Notes under the pieces: model-generated | The model's database searches: none | The model's input: the letters and a program-made list of their open reading frames with translations, nothing else | Told to the model about the DNA's origin: nothing | In this document: positions 51,426-59,542 of the stretch, piece by piece | Position numbering within the stretch: position 1 is the stretch's first letter | Layout: each line of letters begins with the position of its first letter | Translations under genes and position numbers: made by a program | Source: Planococcus sp. A6 | GTDB taxonomy: Bacteria > Bacillota > Bacilli > Bacillales_A > Planococcaceae | Reading direction: 5' to 3' | Assembly (NCBI RefSeq): GCF_028823615.1 | Contig: NZ_JAPEHT010000001.1 | Span: forward strand, 1-64,000 | Length of the DNA stretch: 64,000 nucleotides

Positions 51426-52262
51426 ATGATTCCTATCCACAAAAATTTAAATGGCCGTGTAGCGGTTGTCACTGGGGGCAGTGGCGTCCTGTGTTCGGAA
51501 ATGGCGCGTGAACTTTCGAGGCAAGGCATGAAAATCGCTATTCTCAATCGTACTGCTTCAAAAGGCGAGAGTGTGGCCAATTCAATCATTGAAGCAGGTG
51601 GACAGGCGCTTGCGCTGCCAGTCGACGTGCTCGATCGTGCATCACTGGAACAGGCAAAGCAGCAAATATTGGAGAAATTCGGCCAGATCGACTTGCTCGT
51701 CAACGGCGCAGGCGGCAATCACCCAGATGCCATCACAGCTCCTGAAACCTATGATGAAAAAGCCGCTGGACAATCCTTTTTCGATTTGGACGAGCGCGGC
51801 TTCTCCTCGGTCTTTTCACTTAACTTCACGGGAACCTTTTTGGCCTGCCAAGTATTCGGGCAAGAGTTGTTGAAAAGTGAATCGCCGGCAATTATCAATC
51901 TATCATCGATGAGTGCTTATGCACCACTGACGAAAATTCCAGCCTATAGTGCGGCGAAAGCTTCCATCAATAACTTCACACAATGGCTGGCGGTGCATTT
52001 TGCAGAAACAGGCTTGCGCGTCAATGCCATTGCACCAGGTTTTTTCCTGACAGATCAAAACCGGGATTTGTTGATGGACAAAGACGGAAATCCTACAGCT
52101 CGCACGAAAAAAATTCTCGAAGCGACGCCGATGAACAAGTTCGGCGAGCCGGAAAACTTGCTTGGAGCCTTGCTGTTTTTGGCGGATGAATCGTATTCAT
52201 CGTTTGTGACAGGAACAACCATGGCAGTCGACGGCGGTTTCATGGCTTATTCCGGAGTGTAA
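51426..52262 (+). CDS. SDR-family D-mannonate oxidoreductase (fructuronate reductase)
   Basis: A 278-residue classical SDR with the glycine-rich TGGSGVLCSEMARELSRQG, NGAGGNHPDA, the active-site Ser in LSSMSAYAP and the YSAAKAS motif. In this position, after uxaC, it most likely reduces D-fructuronate to D-mannonate with NAD(P)H. It thus replaces the unrelated long-chain UxuB of enterobacteria and corresponds to the YjmF-type enzyme of Bacillus. That substrate is inferred from context. A strong terminator follows. Confidence 0.88.
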   Translation: MIPIHKNLNGRVAVVTGGSGVLCSEMARELSRQGMKIAILNRTASKGESVANSIIEAGGQALALPVDVLDRASLEQAKQQILEKFGQIDLLVNGAGGNHPDAITAPETYDEKAAGQSFFDLDERGFSSVFSLNFTGTFLACQVFGQELLKSESPAIINLSSMSAYAPLTKIPAYSAAKASINNFTQWLAVHFAETGLRVNAIAPGFFLTDQNRDLLMDKDGNPTARTKKILEATPMNKFGEPENLLGALLFLADESYSSFVTGTTMAVDGGFMAYSGV

Positions 52263-52298
52263 ACGTACACTATGTCTCTAATAAGTTAAAATTCTCAT

Positions 52299-52355
52299 AA
52301 AACACCCTCTACTGAGCGATTGGCATTTGCCGTTGCTCGGCAGAGGGTGTTTTTT
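52299..52355 (+). terminator. Terminator of the uxaC operon
   Basis: AAAACACCCTCT (52299-52310) pairs with AGAGGGTGTTTTTT (52342-52355), with an inner imperfect stem (CTGAGC/GCTCGG). It resembles the terminator at 57764-57825 that follows the amidase gene. Confidence 0.85.
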
Positions 52356-52359
52356 CCTG

Positions 52360-52431
52360 TCCTGTTCCCAAGAATAACCCAGTTCAATCAAACGTGCTTC
52401 ACTGAATGCTTGTGCACTTAATGTGACCCAA
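52360..52431 (-). pseudogene. Remnant of an amidase 3' end
   Basis: On the minus strand this short stretch reads VTLSAQAFSEARLIELGYSWEQ, nearly identical to the C-terminal VTFSAQAFSEARLIEL of the intact amidase at 57843-59252. The DNA is also similar over about 65 bp. Upstream and downstream of it the similarity ends and the reading frame becomes meaningless. It is a decayed fragment. Confidence 0.75.
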
Positions 52432-52518
52432 AACTTCTCGCATAATAATGCCTCTATATTCATTCTTAAAAAAACCTGGAATTCAGTTCCTCTCCAAAGC
52501 ATCTCCTCAGATTTCCCA

Positions 52519-52567
52519 TTGACATTTTTCCTCGCATATTTATAATTGACCATGATAATCATTTTCA
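52519..52567 (+). promoter_or_regulatory. Sigma-A promoter with Fur box upstream of the Dlt-like operon
   Basis: Consensus TTGACA (52519-52524), 16-bp spacer and TATAAT (52541-52546). TGATAATCATTTTCA at 52553-52567 matches the 7-1-7 Fur box TGATAATnATTATCA at all but one position and would cover the transcription start. The first plausible gene downstream is the carrier-protein gene at 52714. A 30-codon ORF without ribosome binding site (52573-52665) and no other feature lies between them. Confidence 0.7.
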
Positions 52568-52713
52568 ATTAGATGTTTGTAGATGATTTTCGGGAAGGTC
52601 GAAAGACAGTGACTGCGTATGTGATCCGTCATTGCGATGGCGAGGATATACTTGAAACAAACTAAAGCTTCCTGCATAGGCAAGTGATACTAACGAGTGA
52701 AAGGAAGTAAACA

Positions 52714-52962
52714 ATGAAAAACATCGAAAAATATCGAAATGCATTTATAGAAGCCTTGGAATTGGACGAAAATGAGGCATTGGAAGAGTTGGCATTGGGC
52801 GAGTCAAGCGAATGGGATTCGCTGGGGCATATGATTCTTATTTCTACTTTGGAAGAGGCTTTTGATGTTTCCATAGATGCGGATTTGATGACTGAATTCG
52901 ATTCGTATCAGTCCGGGATCGATTTATTGACTCGTATGGGAGTAGACTTCGTCAATGAATAG
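52714..52962 (+). CDS. Acyl/aminoacyl carrier protein
   Basis: An 82-residue acidic four-helix carrier protein with the phosphopantetheine site SEWDSLGHM, where Ser is around residue 35 in the DSL motif. It would be primed by a phosphopantetheinyl transferase encoded elsewhere and loaded by the ligase that follows. The arrangement of carrier, adenylating ligase, MBOAT and SGNH protein parallels DltC-A-B-D, though in a different order from dltABCD. AAAGGAAG precedes the ATG. Its last 8 nt overlap the ligase gene. Confidence 0.88.
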   Translation: MKNIEKYRNAFIEALELDENEALEELALGESSEWDSLGHMILISTLEEAFDVSIDADLMTEFDSYQSGIDLLTRMGVDFVNE

Positions 52963-54346
52963 CTTCAAAAAAATCGAGCAGTTTGGAAGCCGTTCAGCGG
53001 TATATGCGGAACGGGAATATTCTTATGCTGAAATGGGGGGAATTGCTGATGCGATCTGCGCTCAAGTAGGGGAAAGAACGCTCGTTTTTTGCTTGTGTTC
53101 GAATAATAAAGAGTCTTTATTTGGCTACGTGGGCTTTATTAGAGGCGGCGTTGTGCCGGTGCTGTTGGATGCCTCCATCCAGCCCGACCGGCTGCAAAGG
53201 CTGATTGCCCTTTATAAGCCTGCATACATATGGGCGGAGAGTGAAAATCAGAGCCTCTCCAATGCAATGGATCATTCGTTTGTGTACGGGAATTATACTT
53301 TATTCAAAAATCCGGAGCGTTTTCAACAGGAGCTTGATGAACATCTTGCGCTTCTTTTAACCACTTCAGGAAGTACCGGAAGCCCCAAATTTGTTCGCTT
53401 GAGTTATGAAAATATTTTCAAGAACGCTGAATCCATAGCGGAGTATCTTGACATCAAGCCAGACGATAAACCGATCACCACTCTGCCGATGAACTATTCT
53501 TACGGCCTTTCGATCATCAATAGCCATTTCATCAAAGGCGCGACGGTCATTGCAACGGATGCCTCCATCTTGAAAAAAGAATTTTGGGATTTGTGCAAAG
53601 AACAACGGGCTACCACTTTCGGGGGCGTTCCGTTCGTCTACGAGATGCTCGATCGGCTGAAGTTTGAAGCGTTTGACCTGCCGAGTTTAAAAACATTGAC
53701 GCAAGCAGGCGGGAAATTAAACCCGGGGTTGGCGTCCAAGTTTGCGGCAGTATGCAATGAAAAAGGAATGCGTTTTTTCACCATGTACGGCCAAACGGAA
53801 GCGACGGCACGGATGAGCTATTTGCCGCATGAAAAAAACCAGGCAAAAGTCGGAAGCATCGGAATTGCCATCCCCGGCGGAGAATTGATGCTCCAAGATG
53901 AAGAGGGCAATAACATCACAGCACCCCATGTAAACGGCGAGTTGATCTATAAAGGGGCCAATGTCTCCTTAGGGTATGCGGAGTCGCTGGCGGATCTTTC
54001 GAAAACAGATGACAATGGCGGCGTGCTGCACACAGGTGATCTGGCGTATGTTGACGAGGACGGGTATTTCTATATAACGGGGCGCATCAAAAGAATCATT
54101 AAAGTCGCCGGAAGCCGCATCAGCCTGGATGAAGTGGAAGAGCTTTTGGGTGAGCATGGCCATGAGTGCATCTGCAGTGGCACGGATGACCGAATGCATG
54201 TGTACACACTGAAGGAAGATTGTGTTCAAATTAAAAAAATAATAAAGGAAAAATTAAACTTAAAAGGCGTTAAGGTGACGGAAATTAAGGAGATCCCACG
54301 CAACCAGTTTGGGAAGATACTTTATTCCGAGTTGCCTGCAGGATGA
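52955..54346 (+). CDS. Adenylating acyl/amino acid ligase (ANL superfamily)
   Basis: A 463-residue ANL enzyme. The P-loop-like LLTTSGSTGSPK lies near residues 132-143. MYGQTEATARM, LHTGDLAYVDEDGYFYITGR and the C-terminal lysine in NQFGKILYSEL complete the adenylation set. The N-terminus is shorter than in DltA (about 500 residues). It should activate a carboxylic or amino acid as adenylate and load it on the adjacent carrier protein. The substrate is not predictable by eye. The start overlaps the carrier gene by 8 nt. Confidence 0.9.
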   Translation: MNSFKKIEQFGSRSAVYAEREYSYAEMGGIADAICAQVGERTLVFCLCSNNKESLFGYVGFIRGGVVPVLLDASIQPDRLQRLIALYKPAYIWAESENQSLSNAMDHSFVYGNYTLFKNPERFQQELDEHLALLLTTSGSTGSPKFVRLSYENIFKNAESIAEYLDIKPDDKPITTLPMNYSYGLSIINSHFIKGATVIATDASILKKEFWDLCKEQRATTFGGVPFVYEMLDRLKFEAFDLPSLKTLTQAGGKLNPGLASKFAAVCNEKGMRFFTMYGQTEATARMSYLPHEKNQAKVGSIGIAIPGGELMLQDEEGNNITAPHVNGELIYKGANVSLGYAESLADLSKTDDNGGVLHTGDLAYVDEDGYFYITGRIKRIIKVAGSRISLDEVEELLGEHGHECICSGTDDRMHVYTLKEDCVQIKKIIKEKLNLKGVKVTEIKEIPRNQFGKILYSELPAG

Positions 54347-54474
54347 TCGCCTGACCCTTCACAGGAGACAAGGTATAGGGGACACCATTTTAAAGGCTGA
54401 GACAGAGGGTGTTCAAGGCACTGGAATCTCTCGTTTTATGAAAAATCTTAAGTTTATTTTGATCAGGTGATTGA

Positions 54475-55926
54475 ATGACGTTTATTTCAATTGAGTTTCT
54501 GCTATTTTTTGCCGTAATCGTTTTCACTTATTATTCCATCCCGCATCGTTGGAGATGGATTCTTTTACTGGCTGCCAGTTATAGTTTTTATGCGAGTTTG
54601 AATAGCTATTTTGTGCTGTTGCTGCTTGCAAGCACGGCGTTCTCTTACGTTACGGGAATCATCATTGAAAAGCAGGAGACCAAAAAGCAGAAGAAACGAG
54701 TCATGCTGGCGGGCATTTGCGTATTATTGTTCATTCTCGGCTGGTTTAAATATTTTAATTTCGTCAATGACTCAGTCCGGGCCATTGCCATCTACATGAA
54801 TTGGAATTATAGCGTCCCTTATCAGGAAATCGTGATGCCAATAGCTATTTCTTTCTATACTTTCCAGGCAGTCAGTTACCTGGTGGACATCTATAAAGGA
54901 AAGCTCAAAGCGGAACGGCATTACGGTTATTTCTCCATCTATTTTGCCTTTTTCCCGCAATTGGTGGCAGGCCCGATTGAACGCGCCAAGAAATTGCTTC
55001 CCCAATTCAAAGTGGAACAGACATTGAAATATGAGAATCTAAGCTATGGAATGAAGCGGATCGCCTGGGGATTTTTTAAGAAAACCTTGATTGCGGATCG
55101 TCTGGCGCCGATTGTTGCCAGTGTTTACAATAGTCCTGATGCGACCGGTTCCGAAATTGTGCTGGCGACGATCCTGTTTTCGATCCAATTATACGCCGAT
55201 TTTTCGGCACTCAGTGACATCGCTATCGGCTGCGCCCGAATTTTGGGAATCAAATTGACGGAAAACTTTAAGCAGCCGCATTTTGCCGTTTCGATCGGGG
55301 ATTTCTGGAACAGATGGCATATTACGCTTTCCACATGGCTCCGCGACTATATCTTTATCCCGTTAAGTAAAGGGAAAAAGAAGAGAAGTGAAATTTATCT
55401 GGTCATTGTGATTACTTTTTTAGTAAGCGGCATTTGGCACGGGGCAGCTTGGACTTTTGTTTTGTGGGGCTTGATTCATGGGTTCTACCGTGTTTTTGGA
55501 GATCATACAAAGCATGTTCGAGGGAAGATGGCGTCGTTTACGCGGCTAGATCAGAGTCCATCCTTGCATAAATGGGTGAAAATCACCATTACATTCCTGC
55601 TGGTTTGCTTTTCCAGGGTTTTCTTCCGCTCGGATAGCGTAGCCGAAGCATTTGAAAATGCGAAGCTTTTCCTGACGCCACACTCGTGGAGGCCGGCCGG
55701 AATGATCGATGCACTTGAATTGTTCTCGCTGCTGGATTTAATGATCTTCATGTTCTTCTTTGTTATTGTTCAATTGTTCCACTATATCGAGAGAAAAAAC
55801 ACTTCGACATGGGACTGGCTGTCGCAACGCCCGGCGTTCACCCGGTATGCAGTATATGTGTTGATCGTGGTCTCTGTCCTTATATTCGGTGCTACAGGCC
55901 AAGGGTTCGTGTATGGCGGATTCTGA
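54475..55926 (+). CDS. MBOAT-family acyltransferase (DltB/AlgI-like)
   Basis: A 483-residue polytopic protein with about eleven helices. MBOAT hallmarks are FPQLVAGPIERAKKLLPQ, FWNRWHITLSTWLRDYIFIPL and the active-site histidine in SGIWHGAAWTFVLWG. In DltB and AlgI this histidine channel takes the acyl group from a carrier protein on the inside and passes it to an acceptor outside. It follows the ligase by 128 bp without a terminator between them and precedes a DltD-like gene. Confidence 0.92.
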   Translation: MTFISIEFLLFFAVIVFTYYSIPHRWRWILLLAASYSFYASLNSYFVLLLLASTAFSYVTGIIIEKQETKKQKKRVMLAGICVLLFILGWFKYFNFVNDSVRAIAIYMNWNYSVPYQEIVMPIAISFYTFQAVSYLVDIYKGKLKAERHYGYFSIYFAFFPQLVAGPIERAKKLLPQFKVEQTLKYENLSYGMKRIAWGFFKKTLIADRLAPIVASVYNSPDATGSEIVLATILFSIQLYADFSALSDIAIGCARILGIKLTENFKQPHFAVSIGDFWNRWHITLSTWLRDYIFIPLSKGKKKRSEIYLVIVITFLVSGIWHGAAWTFVLWGLIHGFYRVFGDHTKHVRGKMASFTRLDQSPSLHKWVKITITFLLVCFSRVFFRSDSVAEAFENAKLFLTPHSWRPAGMIDALELFSLLDLMIFMFFFVIVQLFHYIERKNTSTWDWLSQRPAFTRYAVYVLIVVSVLIFGATGQGFVYGGF

Positions 55927-56081
55927 TCCAGCCGCGCCAAAACACCAAGTGGCCAGCCCGTTTGAAGGCTGTATTCCCTTATTCATTTTAAAACGACCTT
56001 ATCGATCGCATGTGTATAGAAATTCGGCTTGCGAGCCAATCCGTAAATTGAAAAAGACCTACTGTATCGAGAGGATTTGCC

Positions 56082-56987
56082 GTGAAACGTTTATTCATTA
56101 AATTAACAATTATCATGACTGTGGCTTTGCTCGTGTTTATACCCGCAAATAATCTGGTGAAGCATTCCCGGAGTTACAACATCAATGATGACATATTGGC
56201 GTTCAAGAAAGATCCGCATCCGGTTGATATCATCAATCTGGGTGCTTCCCATTCCATGTATGGGTATTATTTTAAGCCGACTGGACTTACCCATCTGGAC
56301 TTGGCACTGCCTTCCCAGACGATTCAATACGATTTTAAATTGCTGAAAGAGTATGGCAAGTATTTGAAACCGGATGGTGTCGTCCTTATATCGATTTCGC
56401 AAATCACGTTCGCAAATGCTGAAATTGAGAACGTAGAAAATTATTATGAAATTCTGGATCATTCCCAAATCGAGCCGTTTCGCTTAACGGACTATTACAG
56501 ATACTTGTACTTTCCTGGGACCCAAAGCGAAAGTTTTACTTCTGCGCTCTCGAGTGAAATGAAAAAACTCAAATGGGATTCCCATCAGCCCTGGGCAAAT
56601 GATGGGAAAAACTATGCGGCCAGAAAGTACGATTATGTGGAAGATTTATATAGGGCAGCCGAAGAAGAAAATTACTTCGAACAAAATTTGGAGCACTTAA
56701 AAGAACTGCTGGAATATTGTCAGGAGAACGGCTACCAAGCAGTACTGACGATGGAGCCTGTGCATCAGACGTACGAAACATATTTTGATGAAGCAAAGAT
56801 GGACAAATTTGTTTTTCAGTACTTAGATACTTTGGAAACAGATGTCCCTTTTTTAAACCATATGAACGATCCACGATTCGCTGACAATAAAGACTATTTT
56901 ATCGACTCCGACCATTTAAACAGTGATGGAAGAAAAAAGTATTCCTGGATCATTTATGAGGAGCTCAAGGAGTTAGGCTATTTTTAG
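56082..56987 (+). CDS. DltD-like SGNH-fold protein
   Basis: A 301-residue protein with an N-terminal membrane anchor (about 5-25) and an extracytoplasmic SGNH-like domain. INLGASHSMYGY holds the presumed nucleophile Ser and its His, and DSDHLNSDGRKKYS near the end holds the Asp-x-x-His dyad. DltD and AlgX-type partners of MBOAT proteins have this layout and complete transfer to the cell-wall or polysaccharide acceptor. It starts at a GTG (56082) behind GAGAGGA. A strong terminator ends the operon. Confidence 0.85.
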   Translation: MKRLFIKLTIIMTVALLVFIPANNLVKHSRSYNINDDILAFKKDPHPVDIINLGASHSMYGYYFKPTGLTHLDLALPSQTIQYDFKLLKEYGKYLKPDGVVLISISQITFANAEIENVENYYEILDHSQIEPFRLTDYYRYLYFPGTQSESFTSALSSEMKKLKWDSHQPWANDGKNYAARKYDYVEDLYRAAEEENYFEQNLEHLKELLEYCQENGYQAVLTMEPVHQTYETYFDEAKMDKFVFQYLDTLETDVPFLNHMNDPRFADNKDYFIDSDHLNSDGRKKYSWIIYEELKELGYF

Positions 56988-57037
56988 AAGAAGGCTTTCT
57001 CGCGTTCGAGTAGAACGTGAGAAGAGTCTTCTTTTTT
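56988..57037 (+). terminator. Terminator of the Dlt-like operon
   Basis: AGAAGAAGGCTTTCTCGCGTTC pairs across a GAGTA loop with GAACG-TGAGAAGAGTCTTCTT with few mismatches, then TTTT. It begins right after the stop codon. Confidence 0.8.
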
Positions 57038-57157
57038 CTATTCATACACTTGAAGCCATTGACGCTTTCGAAAACACTATGTTTCCAGGAGGGGTGAGGC
57101 AGGTAAGGATAAGGATAAGGAAAGGTGGTTTTAAATACTTCGGCAAGGAGGAATTTG

Positions 57158-57631
57158 ATGAACAGGCAATTTTTCAAGAAGAGCTTGCATGGAAAAGACG
57201 CAAACGTCGATACGGCAGTCGTTTTTAATGGTTTGGATTGGCAGCAAGCAGGCCAGAAACCGGCGGAGTTCCCCCATACGGTTTGGGAATTGTTGTTTCA
57301 TATGAATTATTGGCAAGATTTCATGCTAGACCTGTTAACTGGCAAAATATCCACAAGCCAGAATCCGGACGAAGAATCCTGGCCGGCTGTACCGTCGCCC
57401 GACAGTGAAGGCGAATGGGATTCAGCTGTGGCGCATTTCCTGGAAGGGGTGCAAAAAGCCGAGCAGGAAGCGGGGAAAGATTTATCGGAAAAAGTGGTGG
57501 AAGGGAAAGAAGAGACCCGGGCCGACTGCCTGCAGACAATCATCTTGCATAATACATATCATGCGGGACAAGTGGTGTTTGCGCGGAAAATCCTCGGTGA
57601 CTGGCAGCCTCCTACTGATAGTGGCAGCTGA
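57158..57631 (+). CDS. DinB-family protein
   Basis: A 157-residue four-helix protein of the DinB/YfiT type. The start at 57158 is fixed by AAGGAGG 7 nt before it. Metal ligands are in the helices HTVWELLFHMNYW and the late HNTYHAGQ segment, which together form the His triad. Many members are metal-dependent thiol S-transferases or hydrolases, often damage-inducible, but the reaction here is unknown. It is monocistronic between the Dlt-like operon and the convergent amidase. Confidence 0.85.
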   Translation: MNRQFFKKSLHGKDANVDTAVVFNGLDWQQAGQKPAEFPHTVWELLFHMNYWQDFMLDLLTGKISTSQNPDEESWPAVPSPDSEGEWDSAVAHFLEGVQKAEQEAGKDLSEKVVEGKEETRADCLQTIILHNTYHAGQVVFARKILGDWQPPTDSGS

Positions 57632-57763
57632 ATCGTCTCGTTGAAGGTCCCCTTAAAAGCGAGAAGTGATGATTTTATAAGAACATATCTTTCGAGAAAA
57701 TGGAGCTTTAACATTCATTATGAAGCACTGGCTGCGTTACTGGATTCAAAGGCACTGCTGATG

Positions 57764-57825
57764 AAAACACCCTCTGCTGAGCGCCCGGCATTTGTATGCT
57801 GGCGTTTTAGTAGAGGGTATTTTTT
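57764..57825 (-). terminator. Bidirectional terminator between DinB and amidase genes
   Basis: ACCCTCT (57769-57775) pairs with AGAGGGT (57812-57818), with inner GCGCC/GGCG and GCAT/ATGC stems, flanked by A- and T-tracts. Its sequence resembles the terminator at 52299-52355 next to the amidase remnant. Confidence 0.75.
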
Positions 57826-57842
57826 GATGATGTAAATGAAGT

Positions 57843-59252
57843 TTAGTACGATTCCAAATCCGGTGCGATCCGTTTCTGCGTCGCTTGCTCGTAAGAATAA
57901 GCCAGTTCAATCAACCGTGCTTCGCTGAATGCCTGTGCGCTGAACGTCACACCAACCGGATGGCCGTCTTCCGTGTAGCCGGCCGGAACGGTGATGGACG
58001 GATAGCCAGCTTTGGCCGGCATCGCGGCGCCGCGGTTGTTTTGGAATAGCAATGCGTCGAGTTGATGTTGTTGCATGATTAGGTCGATGCCCTCTTTTGT
58101 GGACGTGCGAAAGTCGATTTCGCGGTGCTCCAGGTAAGTCGCGTCGTTCGGATCGTCGCGCTCGGGGTCTTGCTGGTTGAACGCGATAACGTCAGCGAGT
58201 GATTTAACCGGCACTTCGTCAGGTGTCGAAGCAAGGTAGTCATTGACGCCGCGTTTGAATTCATACCATAAGACGTCCGATTCAAACTCCTGCTGGGGAA
58301 TCGTCAATTCAACGACGGTGGCGCCGAGTGCTTTGATTTGCTCGATTGCTGCGTCCATGATGGCGCGTTCTTCAGGTGCTTCATTGTTCAAAAATGAAAA
58401 GTCGACGCCGATGCGAGCGTTTTTCAAGCCATCTGATTTCAGATGCGGCGTGTAATCGGTAAGTGAGCATGCTGCACTCCCCAGTGTCGCCGGATCCTGT
58501 TCATCGACGCCGGTCATCGCGCCGAGCAAGATCGCCGCATCCGTCACGGTGCGTGCCATCGGTCCAGCAGTATCTTGGCTTTCAGCGATCGGGATGATGC
58601 GCGATCGGCTGATGAGCCCGACGGTCGGCTTGATGCCGACGATGGAATTGGCGCTTGATGGGCTAAGAATCGAGCCCGAGGTTTCGGTGCCGACTCCGAC
58701 TACCGCGAAATTCGATGCGATTGCAGCACCCGTTCCGGAACTCGAGCCGCCGACGTCTTCCGGTTTGAAGATATCGACGCCGTACGGATTTTTCACCTGT
58801 CCGGCGAGTGAGCTATAGCCACTCGGCCCGTCTTGGGACATGAAATACGCCCATTCGCTCAAATTCACTTTGCCGAGAATGATGGCACCGGCATCGCGCA
58901 ATTGCTTCGCGACGAACGTATCTTGTTTCGCGAAATTGTGTTCAAGTGCGATGGCACCGGCAGTAGTCGGCATCGGGTCTTTCGTTTCGATATTGTCTTT
59001 CAGCAACACGGGAATGCCATAGAGCGGGCCTTGCTCAGTCTGTCCTCGTTTTTCGTCCAACTCGGATGCGATTGCCAACGCGTCCGGATTGATGGCCCGC
59101 ACGGAATTGATTTTCGGTCCGTTTTGATCAAACTTTTCGATCCGGTCGAGATAGGCTTGAACCAATTCCACGGAGGTCAGTTTTTGGTCACGGAAGGCTT
59201 GTTGGGTGTCTTCAATCGTCGCTTCGATCAGTTTGAATGTGCTTGTTTCCAT
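57843..59252 (-). CDS. Amidase signature family hydrolase
   Basis: A 469-residue amidase of the GatA-like signature family. The catalytic lysine is Lys85 in VLLKDN, the GGSSSG stretch at 168-173 supplies the middle serine, and GTETSGSI provides the nucleophile around Ser194. These enzymes hydrolyse amide bonds of small molecules or peptides. It is not part of a gatCAB operon, so a tRNA-dependent role is unlikely; the substrate is unknown. GAGGAG precedes the ATG at 59252. A remnant of its 3' end lies at 52360-52431. Confidence 0.9.
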   Translation of the reverse strand: METSTFKLIEATIEDTQQAFRDQKLTSVELVQAYLDRIEKFDQNGPKINSVRAINPDALAIASELDEKRGQTEQGPLYGIPVLLKDNIETKDPMPTTAGAIALEHNFAKQDTFVAKQLRDAGAIILGKVNLSEWAYFMSQDGPSGYSSLAGQVKNPYGVDIFKPEDVGGSSSGTGAAIASNFAVVGVGTETSGSILSPSSANSIVGIKPTVGLISRSRIIPIAESQDTAGPMARTVTDAAILLGAMTGVDEQDPATLGSAACSLTDYTPHLKSDGLKNARIGVDFSFLNNEAPEERAIMDAAIEQIKALGATVVELTIPQQEFESDVLWYEFKRGVNDYLASTPDEVPVKSLADVIAFNQQDPERDDPNDATYLEHREIDFRTSTKEGIDLIMQQHQLDALLFQNNRGAAMPAKAGYPSITVPAGYTEDGHPVGVTFSAQAFSEARLIELAYSYEQATQKRIAPDLESY

Positions 59253-59330
59253 ATGTATGCTCCTCGCTAATTAGATGTACTTTCTTTAATTGTACATGAA
59301 TTCCTAATTTTGCATAAAGTTTTGGTTCGT

Positions 59331-59369
59331 GTCCCTGTGCGCGACACAATTCTCCAGGTGAAAACCTTG
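59331..59369 (+). repeat. GTCCCTGTGC dispersed repeat, copy A (long form)
   Basis: GTCCCTGTGC, GCGACACAATTCT, then GGTGAAAACCTTG. The same long form returns at 62314-62352, so the M14 peptidase gene lies between two direct copies. Confidence 0.75.
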
Positions 59370-59395
59370 TTGTGGGAGGGTTTGTATGTGGCGAC

Positions 59396-59416
59396 GTCCC
59401 TGTGCACCACACAATT
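59396..59416 (+). repeat. GTCCCTGTGC dispersed repeat, copy B
   Basis: GTCCCTGTGC then ACCACACAATT, 26 bp after copy A. The core is identical to the inverted copy at 28098-28118. The rest of the 59253-59542 gap is AT-rich; no certain promoter was identified. Confidence 0.75.
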
Positions 59417-59542
59417 AATAGATGTTGCAATAACTGGAATAAAGTCCTATTTTTAAGAATTAATCCATTTACCTACTTCGGAATACGAAATATTCTGTTA
59501 TATTAAGAGCTGGTAATAAAAATTTCAAGGTGAAGGGATGTT

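Noticed and set aside
52573-52665. 30-codon ORF directly after the Fur box
   Set aside because: No ribosome binding site and no homology I recognise; it could be a gene remnant but is not supportable as a gene.
57641-57835. 64-codon ORF between the DinB and amidase genes
   Set aside because: It runs through the terminator hairpin and lacks a start signal.
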